From the NCBI GenBank assembly GCA_944470555.2, contig OX104130.1, forward strand, positions 67,647,160 through 67,711,159: DNA of 64,000 nucleotides, in the 5' to 3' direction. Below are positions 41,601 to 53,600 of this stretch, piece after piece. The translations under genes were made by a program, and so were the position numbers. The first letter of the stretch is position 1. Every line of letters begins with the position of its first letter. The notes beneath the pieces were generated by a model. That model was not told the origin of the DNA and made no database searches. It saw only the letters and a list, made by a program, of their open reading frames with translations. The stretch is from Heterobilharzia americana. Its lineage: Eukaryota > Platyhelminthes > Trematoda > Strigeidida > Schistosomatidae.

Positions 41601-44600
41601 GTGGGAGCTCCCATGTGACATGGTTTGAAAGTAATGTCAATTACATGGTTAGTTTAAAGTTTGACGCTTCTCACTATTTCTTCTCTCTCTCTCCACGTTT
41701 GTTTCCCTTTTTATTTTATTACACCATTCTTCCATTTTGGCTAACTTCCTATTACTTCACTGTTTTTGAGTCAGCAACATATAGCACTGCACCTTCAAAT
41801 GAGGCTCTGAATTCGTTGTCTCTCTGCCCGTCTATCCGTTAATGCACTTATCCTGAAGTTATCTAGATATTTTATCAACGAATCCAGAGTAAATATTTAT
41901 CTCATCAAGGGTCATCTCTTGATAGAAAAAAGGATTAGGAAACTGTCATACTTGACTTCGAATCTGTCAAATTTCACAAAATAAAAAGTAGGCTACCAGC
42001 TGATTCGTTTGATTCCACCTGATGTAAAAAAGAAAAAAGGAGCTGTGCAATAAAGGTCGTCCGTTTAATGAGACGTAAAGAAATTTCATATTTATATTGG
42101 TTGCTCTCCAGTGAGCAATCAATGTATCTAATTCAGTCCTACAACAGATCAATAGAGGTTCGAACAGCTCGGTTTCTTCTCGCTAACTAAAACGCTGGGT
42201 GACGAGGGTTCGAGCCAAACAGGGTACATCAATCCCCTTAAGGTTGCAGATATGCCAACTAGTACTAAAAAGGAATTAATGTTTTTCTAACATTTAACCA
42301 CCCTAAAGATCTGCTTGAAACGTTCTTCAATTAAAAATAGATAAAGATAACTACATATTGAGAAGAATGTCTTTGTTTGAGATCAGACGTGGAAAACAGA
42401 CCAATGAAAGTTACTTAGTGAAAGATGTTGTGAAATTTTATTTTCTCTTTCTTATCCAAACATTCTTACTTGTCATCACCTAATAGTTTCAAATCACTGA
42501 GTCGAATAGCCAGCTGCAAAAGTTGTGCGGATATCCGTGCCCCTATGCTTACTTTTGCTTTCATCAAGAGAATGAAAACACATCGACCAATTGGCTTCCT
42601 GCGGGCTTTCACAAACCGGCGTCATTTCGTCTCTCCAATTCCAGCTAGGAATAAGTTTGTTTTTATTTTTTATATTTTGTTTGTGCTTTGAAGTTTGTTT
42701 AGTGATCAGAATGGTTTTACGGGGTAGGGTTGCTAGCCCTATATCCGAGCTTCATTCTTTATCCGGGCTTAGGACCTGCTGGTAAACTAGTGAACTAGTT
42801 AACTAAGCGAGGTTCCTGTCTATCCCTGCACACACACAGTTCACTCACACACTACTGAGAATATATAAACTCTCTGAGATTTTTTTGATAAGCCTGTTAT
42901 TCTCCGTTGTTTTGTTGGATCGAATTGTTTGACCCCAATTGGTAAATGGGCTCCTATGCGGAAGCCTCGATACTGCCTGTATGTTAATTTGGTTGGTTGT
43001 GGCTGGCAGAGGAATCTAGAACGCGCGCTTTGTCCTATTTGGGACTCACCAGCTGGATGTACCTGCACCCCAGTGAGTGATGTTTTTCTCCACCGAGACT
43101 CGAACCTCGTACCCATCGCTTCAGACTCCTAGGTGTTATTCACTACTCCAGGGAGGCACAAGTCATAACCAATCAAATTTGCGAGATTTTGTTAAAAGAT
43201 AAGAAATGTAGAGAAAAACTTGGCTATCATATTGACCCATAATCACACTATGGGATGAGTAGGATAGGGTGACGCTTCTCAAATCCAATATAGCTAGGTG
43301 AGGAGGGGAAATGATTACAGAATCTTCGTTCCTTAAGTCAACACCAAACACATGTAACAGGAATGACTCATCACATATTGCAGATATCTGGAAAATTTTA
43401 CTACCATTAAAATGACAGGATGAAAGAAGGGTTGGACCATATCAGTAAAGTTTGAGGGTCATACGGTTACTTCGATATAAATATATGAGCAATACATTCT
43501 TCTGGAAACGTCATCCAGCGAATAATATAGTATCATATCAATCAAATAAACAATCTAATACGGAATTATACACTACCACAGTGACTAAATTGTACTCTAA
43601 CACTGAAGATTAAAATATCTAAAGAATAAAGGGACATGAGTGAGAAAAATATGACTGAGAGTCTGAATAATGATAAAAAATCAATATATCTACATCAGTG
43701 TGATCGATTTTGTGTAGTGTCATCAATAGTTTCCAATCACTAATTTTTACCGCCTGAATGACATCGAACAGTTAACTTACGATTTCATATACGATTTATA
43801 CTGACAAAACTTTGGTATGTTTGTGACACAGCTTGGTATACTGCAAATTAGGGTTTTTCGAACTTGGTAATCTTTTAGCTATCATGACACGTCAGTATAG
43901 ACTTATGGCTTGCTATCTATGACAACTTCAAACCATCTTTGTCTCATGAATGAAGAGTTCAATGTTATACATTAAGCACTGTCGTTGTCAATGGTAACCA
44001 AGGTTTTTAAATGATTCTTACAAGACATGGTCATTAAAAGTAGAAGATATGAAGCGATTACAGGGTTTTGACATAGGTGTCTCCGTAGTGTTGCTCGCGT
44101 TTGATGGAGACGCCGACTTAGCAGTGCTAGGTAAGAAAGGCAAGACGATTGGTGAGGTTGTTATCATATGTTGAGCGTGCCGATTCACTGCCTACCTCGA
44201 CGTGCTGTGCTACGAGAAGTTGGATCGAATTGGTAAGAAATCCGCGGTGGGCAGAATAAGACATAGTACCAGTCTATGAAGTCTCCGACTGTTGGTTTGA
44301 GTCATGTGGAGAGATGCAGGCTGCTTGATTGGTGTCTCCGAGACGATAGGATTGAGTATTTGAGAAATCTTGATGACATGGCTGGAAATCAGTTACAGCG
44401 GCACAGATGTATTCACTCCTTGACATCTTCTAGAGCTTGAAAAATTGCAGTAACCTAACCTTTATCCTCAGATTGTTTATTCTTTCATACAAATAAACCT
44501 ACTTTAATATCAGTCTTTTTCTACCCAATTGTTCTTTGAATACTACTGTGAAGTGTGGCAACTGAAGCTGATGCGCTTGCGCGAAAGGGTCTACTTTGAT

Positions 44601-47600
44601 TTTGTCTGTTTGTCTTATCAGACATACTACGCACAATATTTCTATGCTGAAATCAATCTACTGTAATTTACCTACCTTTAATGTTGTCGGTGCACCAAAG
44701 TAACTTTTTTCATTTTGTCTCTTTGATTTTTCCTCTTCTTCTAGTTGGTTTTTAAAACTGAGCAGAATTTCATTGTCGTATGAAAATTTTCTGAAAATTT
44801 TGAAAGTGAAGTTAGTTGACAAAGTATTATCATCCATAATGCGTTACTTTGTGTGTGTGTGTGTGTTTGTGTCTGCATTTAATATGCATGAAAGGCAACG
44901 TGTTACTTAGGACATGTGACAGGTTACCAAAGTCACCTTAGTTGGTTTCGGTTCAGAAAGTAAAATATACTTTCAACTAGTCGTATGATAACTTCAAAGT
45001 AAGTTTTTCTCATTGGTTAATCAGTGGACCATATGTGGATCGGACTTTGATTGACATCTGGGCAAGAGACCGTTACGCTAATCTTTGCATATTAGAATTA
45101 ATTTCTTAGTTCACGGGCTTGTATGTGACATTTATGATGGTTAGTGACTGGCAGTGGAAATCCGGTTTAAGCGTTCCGTCCCATTTAGGATTTGTCAACT
45201 TGATATACTTGCGTTCTAGTGAGTGATGCTGTTCCAGATGAGACTGAAGCTCAGGACTAGTAGCTCTAAACACCAGAGAGTTATCCACTATACTCGTTAC
45301 ACAAGGCGCTTCAATCGGATTTTTGTGGCCGACTGGATAACACCCTGACTCCATACCTAATGGAGACATAGGGTTGAACTGTTGAAGTATCCCATATTAG
45401 GATAAAGCGGATGTTTACTTCTCTTGTATTTTCAATGGTTCTGTATTCAATTTGGTTGCAGAATGAAATTCATATTGAAGTTAATCACATTAGTTCTGTC
45501 CACTTAATCAGTCAGTCATTAAGGACTGACGGAAGAAAAGACAAATTACAAAGGATTGAACGGTTGACATTCTTAACTATTTTGAATTTAGTTAGTCACA
45601 AAAGAAAAGAAATACAGTGTACACTTACTTTTCTGGATTTTCTTCGATATCAAGTTCATCAATGTGTAAACGTATTCCAAATTCTTTTGGTGGTAAATCA
45701 CAATTCACTTTCGCTAATTGTTCATCAATTTTTTTAAATCACTTAATATTAACATTTTTTTATCACGTAAAGCTAATATTGAAACATTGAATTCATGGCG
45801 TAAATTGAACACCTAAAATGTGTAAAACTTGAATATAATATCACTTAATACAAGTTGAAGCTAGATATATACATAAATCGAAGAAAAATTTGTGAATTGC
45901 AGCATAGAATATTATATTATAAATAAATTTTGATGATGAGTTTTTTAAATTTTACTGATATTTTGAGTAAAATTACTCCCCGTGATCCCGAAAACATTGT
46001 CATTATTTGCTCCTTGCATTTCATCTTTCAGGTTGGTATTAATCATGGGTTAATATCAGTTGCAGAACCACCAAAAACCTGGGAAGCTGTTTCATCCTAG
46101 TGTGGGACTCTTCAAAAGTAAACAGATATGATCTAGCCAGGGATGTTTCTTCAACCGATGATAAATACCAGCTTGGAATTAATAAAATAGCCACAAACCT
46201 TCAAGTATAATTATTTTCTTCCTGGGTGAAGTAAGAAGGACGAGATTTTCAGAGTAAAATGATATCATTATGTTTCAGGAATTGAGAATATACCAAGCGA
46301 TCTAACTGAATGTCTGGCTGACCGACTGACAAAATCATCGTTGAACCTCGCACACAAATGCAACTGCTCCAGTTGCCACACGTCATAGTAGTACAGGAAA
46401 AGTAATTTCAAGTAGATAAAGTATTTATATTATTATTTGTCCCTTGGGTTCCTAGTAGAACATACGGCTTCAGAAGCACTTCTACATTCCACTCTCTTCT
46501 CTGCAATCTTTTCAACCTGTCTCCACGACTACCAAGAAGCTCTCATTTCTTTCTCACACGATCTCCTCCATGTTAGCCTCGCCTCGGATATCCAACTCGC
46601 CGTTTCCCATCTGGGTTCCACTCGAGTGCCTGAACTGGCACGTGATGTCCCCGAATGGTTTTCTCAGTGTATGCTCAATCTATCTCCACTTCCTTCTGCA
46701 TATTTATTGAGCGATAGGTTCTTGGTTAGTTCGTCGCCAGCCAGAGTTCCTTGTTGCTTGTTTTTCTGGCCATCCGAGCTTCAGTATCGAGCCAAAGTAG
46801 GCAGTTGTTGATGAATATCTGTAGTTTGTTGGAATTGCTTTTCGCAACGTGCCAAGTTTCTGAACTATATAGAAGCAGGTGGGCTGAGTATTAATTCAGA
46901 AATACTCCAGAATAACTTAATTTTTTGAATTGCCATATACTGTTCTTTTGATTTTACAGTCCAACATTGACCGTTCCCACATTTCATTCTCTATACATAC
47001 ATAGATGATTCTTTTGTTATTTGCGACGAGAATACGAATCTCTAAAATCTCCTTTAGACTTCCAATAGTGCTCATCCCTTTATCATATTCACTCTAGAAG
47101 AAGAACTAAACTTGAAGTGCCACTTATTTGACGTACAATTTCAAAGATAAGATCACAATTCAGCGCAGAAATCTGTTTACAGAAAGCCCATTTCAAGCAG
47201 GCAGTTTATTAATTTTTATAGCTGTCCCCTTAAACACAAAGTGGAATCTTATGAATTTACTCTCTTCAAGAATATGAAGAATATGCGAAGAGGATACCAT
47301 CCAAGGAATTTAAGAGGAATCCTGATGAAAAGTGGATACCTACTGAAATTTAGGTAAGAATCGAAGGCCGAAAAACGCTACGGAACGCGCACATACTGCT
47401 GAACCTCTAATTCAAGGGAGATAATGTAGCAGATACACTTAGAAAGCGACCATCATGGTTTATGAACAGAATATTCTTTGCCACCAATATTAGAACTACA
47501 CTCTTATATCGTAAGCTCATTCATCGGTATGCAAAGGATAAACGGGAGCAATGGGGGGCATCAATCTTTGTGTATCAGTTTACTTGCTGCTGTGGAGCCG

Positions 47601-50600
47601 AGTACATTGATTGCAGCATGTATCAGCTTATGCAATGCACTCGCGAACATTATCTAACTTGGCTGACAAGAGGAGCTCTGCAACAGAACACTTAGTAAAC
47701 TAAAGATACTTAGATCCCTTCGATAAGTCCTTCGAAACTCTGTACAAAATACTATCAAGCCACTTAAAATGAGTGAGGCTAGGACATTTGGGCATAGCTG
47801 AAGTATTAACGATTCAAAAGTTCAAACTATCACTACGCCTTCAAAAGAAGAATGTACAACCTCCTTGGTAGATTATCGATCACTTTAGATAATATACTTA
47901 TGACGTAACTATTTTTATTTCGCAATCATTTTTTTTATTTCCGTACCACATAACTTTCCTTTTTGATGCAATTTATGTTGACCTTTGACCAAAAATTACT
48001 CTAAGATGTTCTATCCTTTTTACTGTATATTCACGAATGTACAGATAAGAGGATCATTTCGTCAGAAACATTTTTCTTCGCTGTAATCCCCTTCTGTGTT
48101 TTTGTATTCAAATGAGATTGTTTTGTTATCGTGAATTATATTGACTTCGCCTGACTGTTTACAAGTAAATGAAGTCTTTCTACATCCATCTTATTTATTA
48201 TAACTTGAGTATCATCAACACATATCCACTAACTTCTAATCGATGGTATGAATAGTTTAAGAGTACTTTCTATCCAAAAGTTCATTTGTTATCTACTGTT
48301 ACTTGTAAGATAGGTGACCACATAACTGTTCCATCTTTTTGACTCTATCAAATGTTAAAAACGTCATTATTAGTCAGAGTCCTACTCCATTCAATATGTC
48401 TTCCATTGAGAGTTATTTTCTCTCTCTTTTAAACCGTCATATTTTTCTAGTATTATGTTCAACGCTTTCAAAGCCGTTTGCATTAGGGTTTTTGTGTGTT
48501 AGTCACTGATACCAAAGTAACTAATATTTCTTCCTTATTGATTATGGTATCTTTAAGTTATTGATCTAAATTAAATGAGCTTACTAACTTCATCTGTGAA
48601 GCGTCTCTCGTAGTTGATCGTAGCAAACAAACAAACAAATTCGATAACTTAAATGTTGACTAAAAGGAAAAGATGGAAGTCGCTCTATATCGTGAACCGA
48701 CAAAAGTAGGATATATAGATGACTAGATGCTGACCCAGTAGCTCAGTAGTAAGGTGCTGGTCGTGGAACTTGAAGATCCTGAGTTCGATCCTATTCTGGC
48801 AGGGTCATGGGTACACACTGTTTAGCAGCTCCATACTAGGATTGAACGGAGTTTCAATGCTCTCAGGTTTCTAATGGTTCTCCGCATGATATCAGTCCAT
48901 GATTGATATAAACTAGCAAAAAAAGATTATAAATGTGATAGTGCTAGTTAAATGTGTGATCATGGGAAATATTTTACTTGAAATATTACCACAATAAAAA
49001 AATGTGTCACCGTAACGATGCACAGTGGCTAGCAGAGAGATATGAGATGAGGGTTTTGTCCTAATTAGGACTTGCCAACTGAATGAACCTGTCTCGCAGT
49101 GAGTAATGTTGTTCCCACTAAGACTCGAAGGCAGAATCGATCACTCCAAATATCATCGTGTTTAAACTTGCCTTTAAAAGTTTGTTTGCAATACATTAGT
49201 TAAGGCTATCAACACTGAAAATACTATTACTGAGAACTAATGGATTCAAAGTGTTAGCTGTAACAGATAGATGGATTCCTTAACCAAATAAACATTCATA
49301 CTACTTTCAAGTCTATTATTTCATATGTTGATGATTTGAGTTAAATTTTGATGAGTTCACAGATAGCTTGCTGATAAGTACCCACATACACGGAACCAAG
49401 GTCAAGCAGGGCTTGCTTATGCTTGCCTCCAACCAATCGATACCCCTCAAAGTGTACTGCGATGATGTCTCCTAGCTTGACGGCCAAAATATGATATGAT
49501 GCATAGAATTCGGTCAGGACTGAGGACTAGACAACAGGAAATTGGTTGTTCTCCAGTGACTAATGCCTCCAAATTAACTAACAACAGGTTTCCTGTGCCT
49601 AGTATAACCATTTTTACGTTGTGCATTTCATTTTTCATTTCTCTAATATGAACATGAGCAATTAATTCTAGTCGAAACGTCATCCATTAAAAGAATACTG
49701 TACCATATCAAAAAATAGTCTGATGGGGAATTATGCTGTATCACAGTGTCCAAGTTGTATCCTTAGATTTTCCTATTTTACTTAAATCCTAAATATAAAG
49801 ACAAGGTTGATATTTCATAGTTTCAAAAACCTAAGACGGTGAATAAATACCACTCACTTATTTTAGCAATTTCATTTTCCAATGAACGAAAAGTTATGCT
49901 AAACCGTAAGGATTCCATGTCACCAAATTCTTAAAAAAGGTGGCAACCAGAGGTAGTGTGTTCAGTGAGATGACTATGTGAATCACAGATAGCAGTATGC
50001 ATTCACATATGAGCGTACGATTCTTATAGAATCTGTGTCAGTTAGCCTGAAACCAAACCAAGGTATGTTTTGTGGCCTGATTACTAATTAGACAATTTTG
50101 ATCCGACATTATATGAAGAGATTCTGCTATGAGATCATCCTTATACTTTCAAAAGCCTTTATAAATACGACCGAGTGATAGTAACGCGTCACGAATTCAC
50201 ATGATAGTCGGGTAAAAGCCTTGGTGATTGAAATGAAGTAAAAATCTGTCAGTAGTCAGACCTCGCCTGGTTAACTAGTTCACTAATTACTATCCGGTTC
50301 TAAGCCCAGATAAAGAGGGAAGCTCGGGTATAGGGCTAGCAACCCTACCCGTAAAACTAATCCAGTCGCTGAAGAAACTTCAAAGCATAAAGAAATTATA
50401 AAAAAGTGGAGATGGATTGGACATACACTGAGAAGGCCGATTGGGGACATCATGCTCCAGGTCAGGACCGTGAGTGGAATCCAAAGGGGGAACGACGAGT
50501 TGAGCGTCCGATGAGTGGGTGATATGGAGGAGATGGTATGTGAAGAAGAAATGAAAGGTTGTGGGCAGTGGTGGAGCTAGGTTCAAAAAGCAGCAGAGAA

Positions 50601-53600
50601 CAGAGTGCAACAGAGACGTGCAACTGAAACCTTATATTCCACTAGGAACCCAAGGGACAAATAATGATAATAATGGTCGGACCTCGTAGCTCAGTTGGTA
50701 GAGCATGAGGCTGAAAACCTGGTGGTCGCTGGTCTGAATGCTGCCATGGTGCAAATTTTCATTTTGCCTTCAATCATCACCCAGTATATTTCATTCAGTC
50801 CTGATTAATCGCTTCGTCTACCTCTAAAATCTTATTAGTCAACACAATGTCAATTACATTGACTGATATCAGGATTTGGTCGGCACTGGATAACTGATGA
50901 ACCTGTCTAGTCCTAATCCCCCAGTACTGATAAAAATCGATCGATTGATTTCATAGTGTGAGCACTAAGTGATGGGAAACTGTTGCACCACATATTTTGA
51001 TGGTAAGTATAGGGGGTCGCAGTTGGTAGAAACCTCCGAATTGAAACTTCTTAATTGTCGGGACTCATCAAGAGGACATATCTGAAAGCAAGAAGAAACT
51101 TGCATTCGCTTGATGCTTCGGATCAGGATCATTCAGTACTCAAGGGATAGACTTTACCACTAAGCCTATTTTGGTACATAACTGAAACCCTATGGGACTG
51201 TATTATACGTACATAGATATATTAAAACAAGTAGTTGTAGTCTGAATTTATATATGAATAAAGAACAAAGAAGAACGACTTTCAATTGAAGTGGAATCCC
51301 GTTGTGACTAAAATTTTCTTTCTACTTATATCAACATTTATATGAATATTGTATGTATTACAGTGTAAATAGAATACTTAGAACTCACTTGTTCTACAGT
51401 ACTAAGAAGCCTATATTTAGCGCCAAACGTATTCAATTTCATACTTTCTGGTATTACATAATTAGTAGCTGATTTCAGTTTATAATCACCCATTTGCTCT
51501 TGAGCCAGTCGAATAGCTTCAACATCTTTTGGATCTTCATAGTTATCAGCTGGTTTCATTGATTGCAATTGTTCCCACTGAGATTATCAAGAAAAAAAAT
51601 GAAGAGGTCACATAAAGTTTATAGCAGTTTCTACTGACTGAACATATATTTAGGTATAATACTGATAAGGGCAAGTTTAATGTCATAAAGTGCTGGTTTA
51701 ATAGTGGAATTGTTTCAGTGATTTCAAATCCCTTGATAACAGCTTGGCTGATGAGTATTCGCAAGCACGAAACCTAGGTCCAGCTTTTTCTGTCGGTTGG
51801 CTATTTTATCTCAGTTGAAGATTTTCACAATTGAGTGGTTGACTAACCTTTTAGTCGTATTGTCAGCAGAATGTATTCTTGATAAGAATCCGATATCAGA
51901 CAAGAAATGGATGTTTAGTTTCCGAAACTGTCGTCCTCCACTTTTTATGTTACCTTAAAAGTCATGGTAATAGTTGAAAACAGTTTCACATCACTAGTAA
52001 AACTTTGATAACTTGATTCTGACGTCTATACAAAGGTGTATTAGTACGTTTGGAGACTAACAGTTTCTAATCAACTAACAGAAACTCGTGAACTTATATT
52101 TCACCCTTGTTATCATTGAACAACTGGGAGTATTTTCAAAATCCAGAAAACGTATGATCTTGCAGAAATTCGAATCTGTACACTCACCGCTAAAGTTATT
52201 GATTTTACCACCAGAATAGCCGTTATGATTCGGTGTTGTGAGAAGGAACGACAATAATCAAAACTGGATAATCTAGGGTTGAGACGGTTCAATCCGAGTG
52301 AATCGCAAAGGGGAATCAAAAGACTAGTAATCAGCTGAGTTTATAGCATTTGGAACTGAAAACGTTTATGAGTAAGAATGAAGTTTACAGTAACCTTGAA
52401 AGATAAGGAATAATTAGTACATTTAAAGACGTAGAAGCCATTCAGAACGCTGGCGCGTTATGTGAAGTGTGACCCATGTATAGGAAAAAGAGCGCGAATT
52501 GTAAGTTTGGAATATAAGGGATATAGGCATCCCTAACACTAGCTAAGTCATGACTGATTCCTTATTGAACTGGATAATGTGAATGGTTTAGTCGTGGAAT
52601 AATAACCAATGTAGCTTTGAAGACCAAAATAAAAATTTACAAACTTCTATAATCTGATGATAAAATTATTGTCATTCACACAAAAAACGGTCCTTTTTTT
52701 AATTCGAAATGAAGATTTTAGTTGAGTGTTACTGAAGAGATCAAAACAAATACTAAATATTATAATCTACTTTACGGCTAGCAATGGAATCCAAGACGAG
52801 CGTTGTATCTTATTTGGGATTTGTCAGCTGGATGTACCCGCACCCAAATGCGTCATGTCATTCCGATTGAGACATGAACGCAGTACTCTTTGCTTTAAAC
52901 GTCAAAGCGTTATTCGCTAGACCACTGTGGCATAAGGGCCACCACGTGTGCAACAGGTATCAGTAGTTGTTTAGTGATACTTGTAATTTTCCGTTGCTAC
53001 ACTAGGTCGAATTGCTTGACTTCTGTTTGTAGGTGCTCTCTATACGGATGCCTCGATGCTGCCCGGATATTCATTATATTGTAGCCTACTTGGTATCGAT
53101 GTATCCGCATAGGAGCTCATCTGCCAACTGAGGTCAGGCAATTCTAACTGGTATAACAATGGGAAATCATAAGTACCAATTAATAACTGGTGAACAGTTG
53201 GTTATTACCATCTGAGGTTCAAGAGCTTTTAGACTGACCCTAATCAACTTCAGCAGTTTTATTGACCAATGAATACGTTTCCACAACTGCAAGAAAATGA
53301 TAATCGTATCGTTGGATAACTGAAGACAATCGACAGTGAATGCAGTCACTAAAATAGTTTCTGAGCTTGTCAGTACTTATCAGTGGCGCATGCTCATTGA
53401 ACTCTACAGAAAAGGAACTTGAACTCCTATCACTTAAAATTGCATCCAAAAGTTCTGCCATTGAGCCACTGAAGCTGAAGTCAACCTCTTGTAGACCTAT
53501 GAACTGAAGCTTGAGTCAAATAGTTTTTATTACTCTCCTGTGTATATTTTAGTTTACTTAACTCAGTATAGTACGACCAATATAACTCCCTGGTGACGTC

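Noticed and set aside
41486..41842. 118-codon plus-strand ORF with a hydrophobic start
   Set aside because: No recognisable domain, no splice context and AT-rich composition typical of chance ORFs here.
50685..50750. Possible tRNA gene
   Set aside because: The A box is perfect, but the B box is mutated and the 3' part is the SINE tail.
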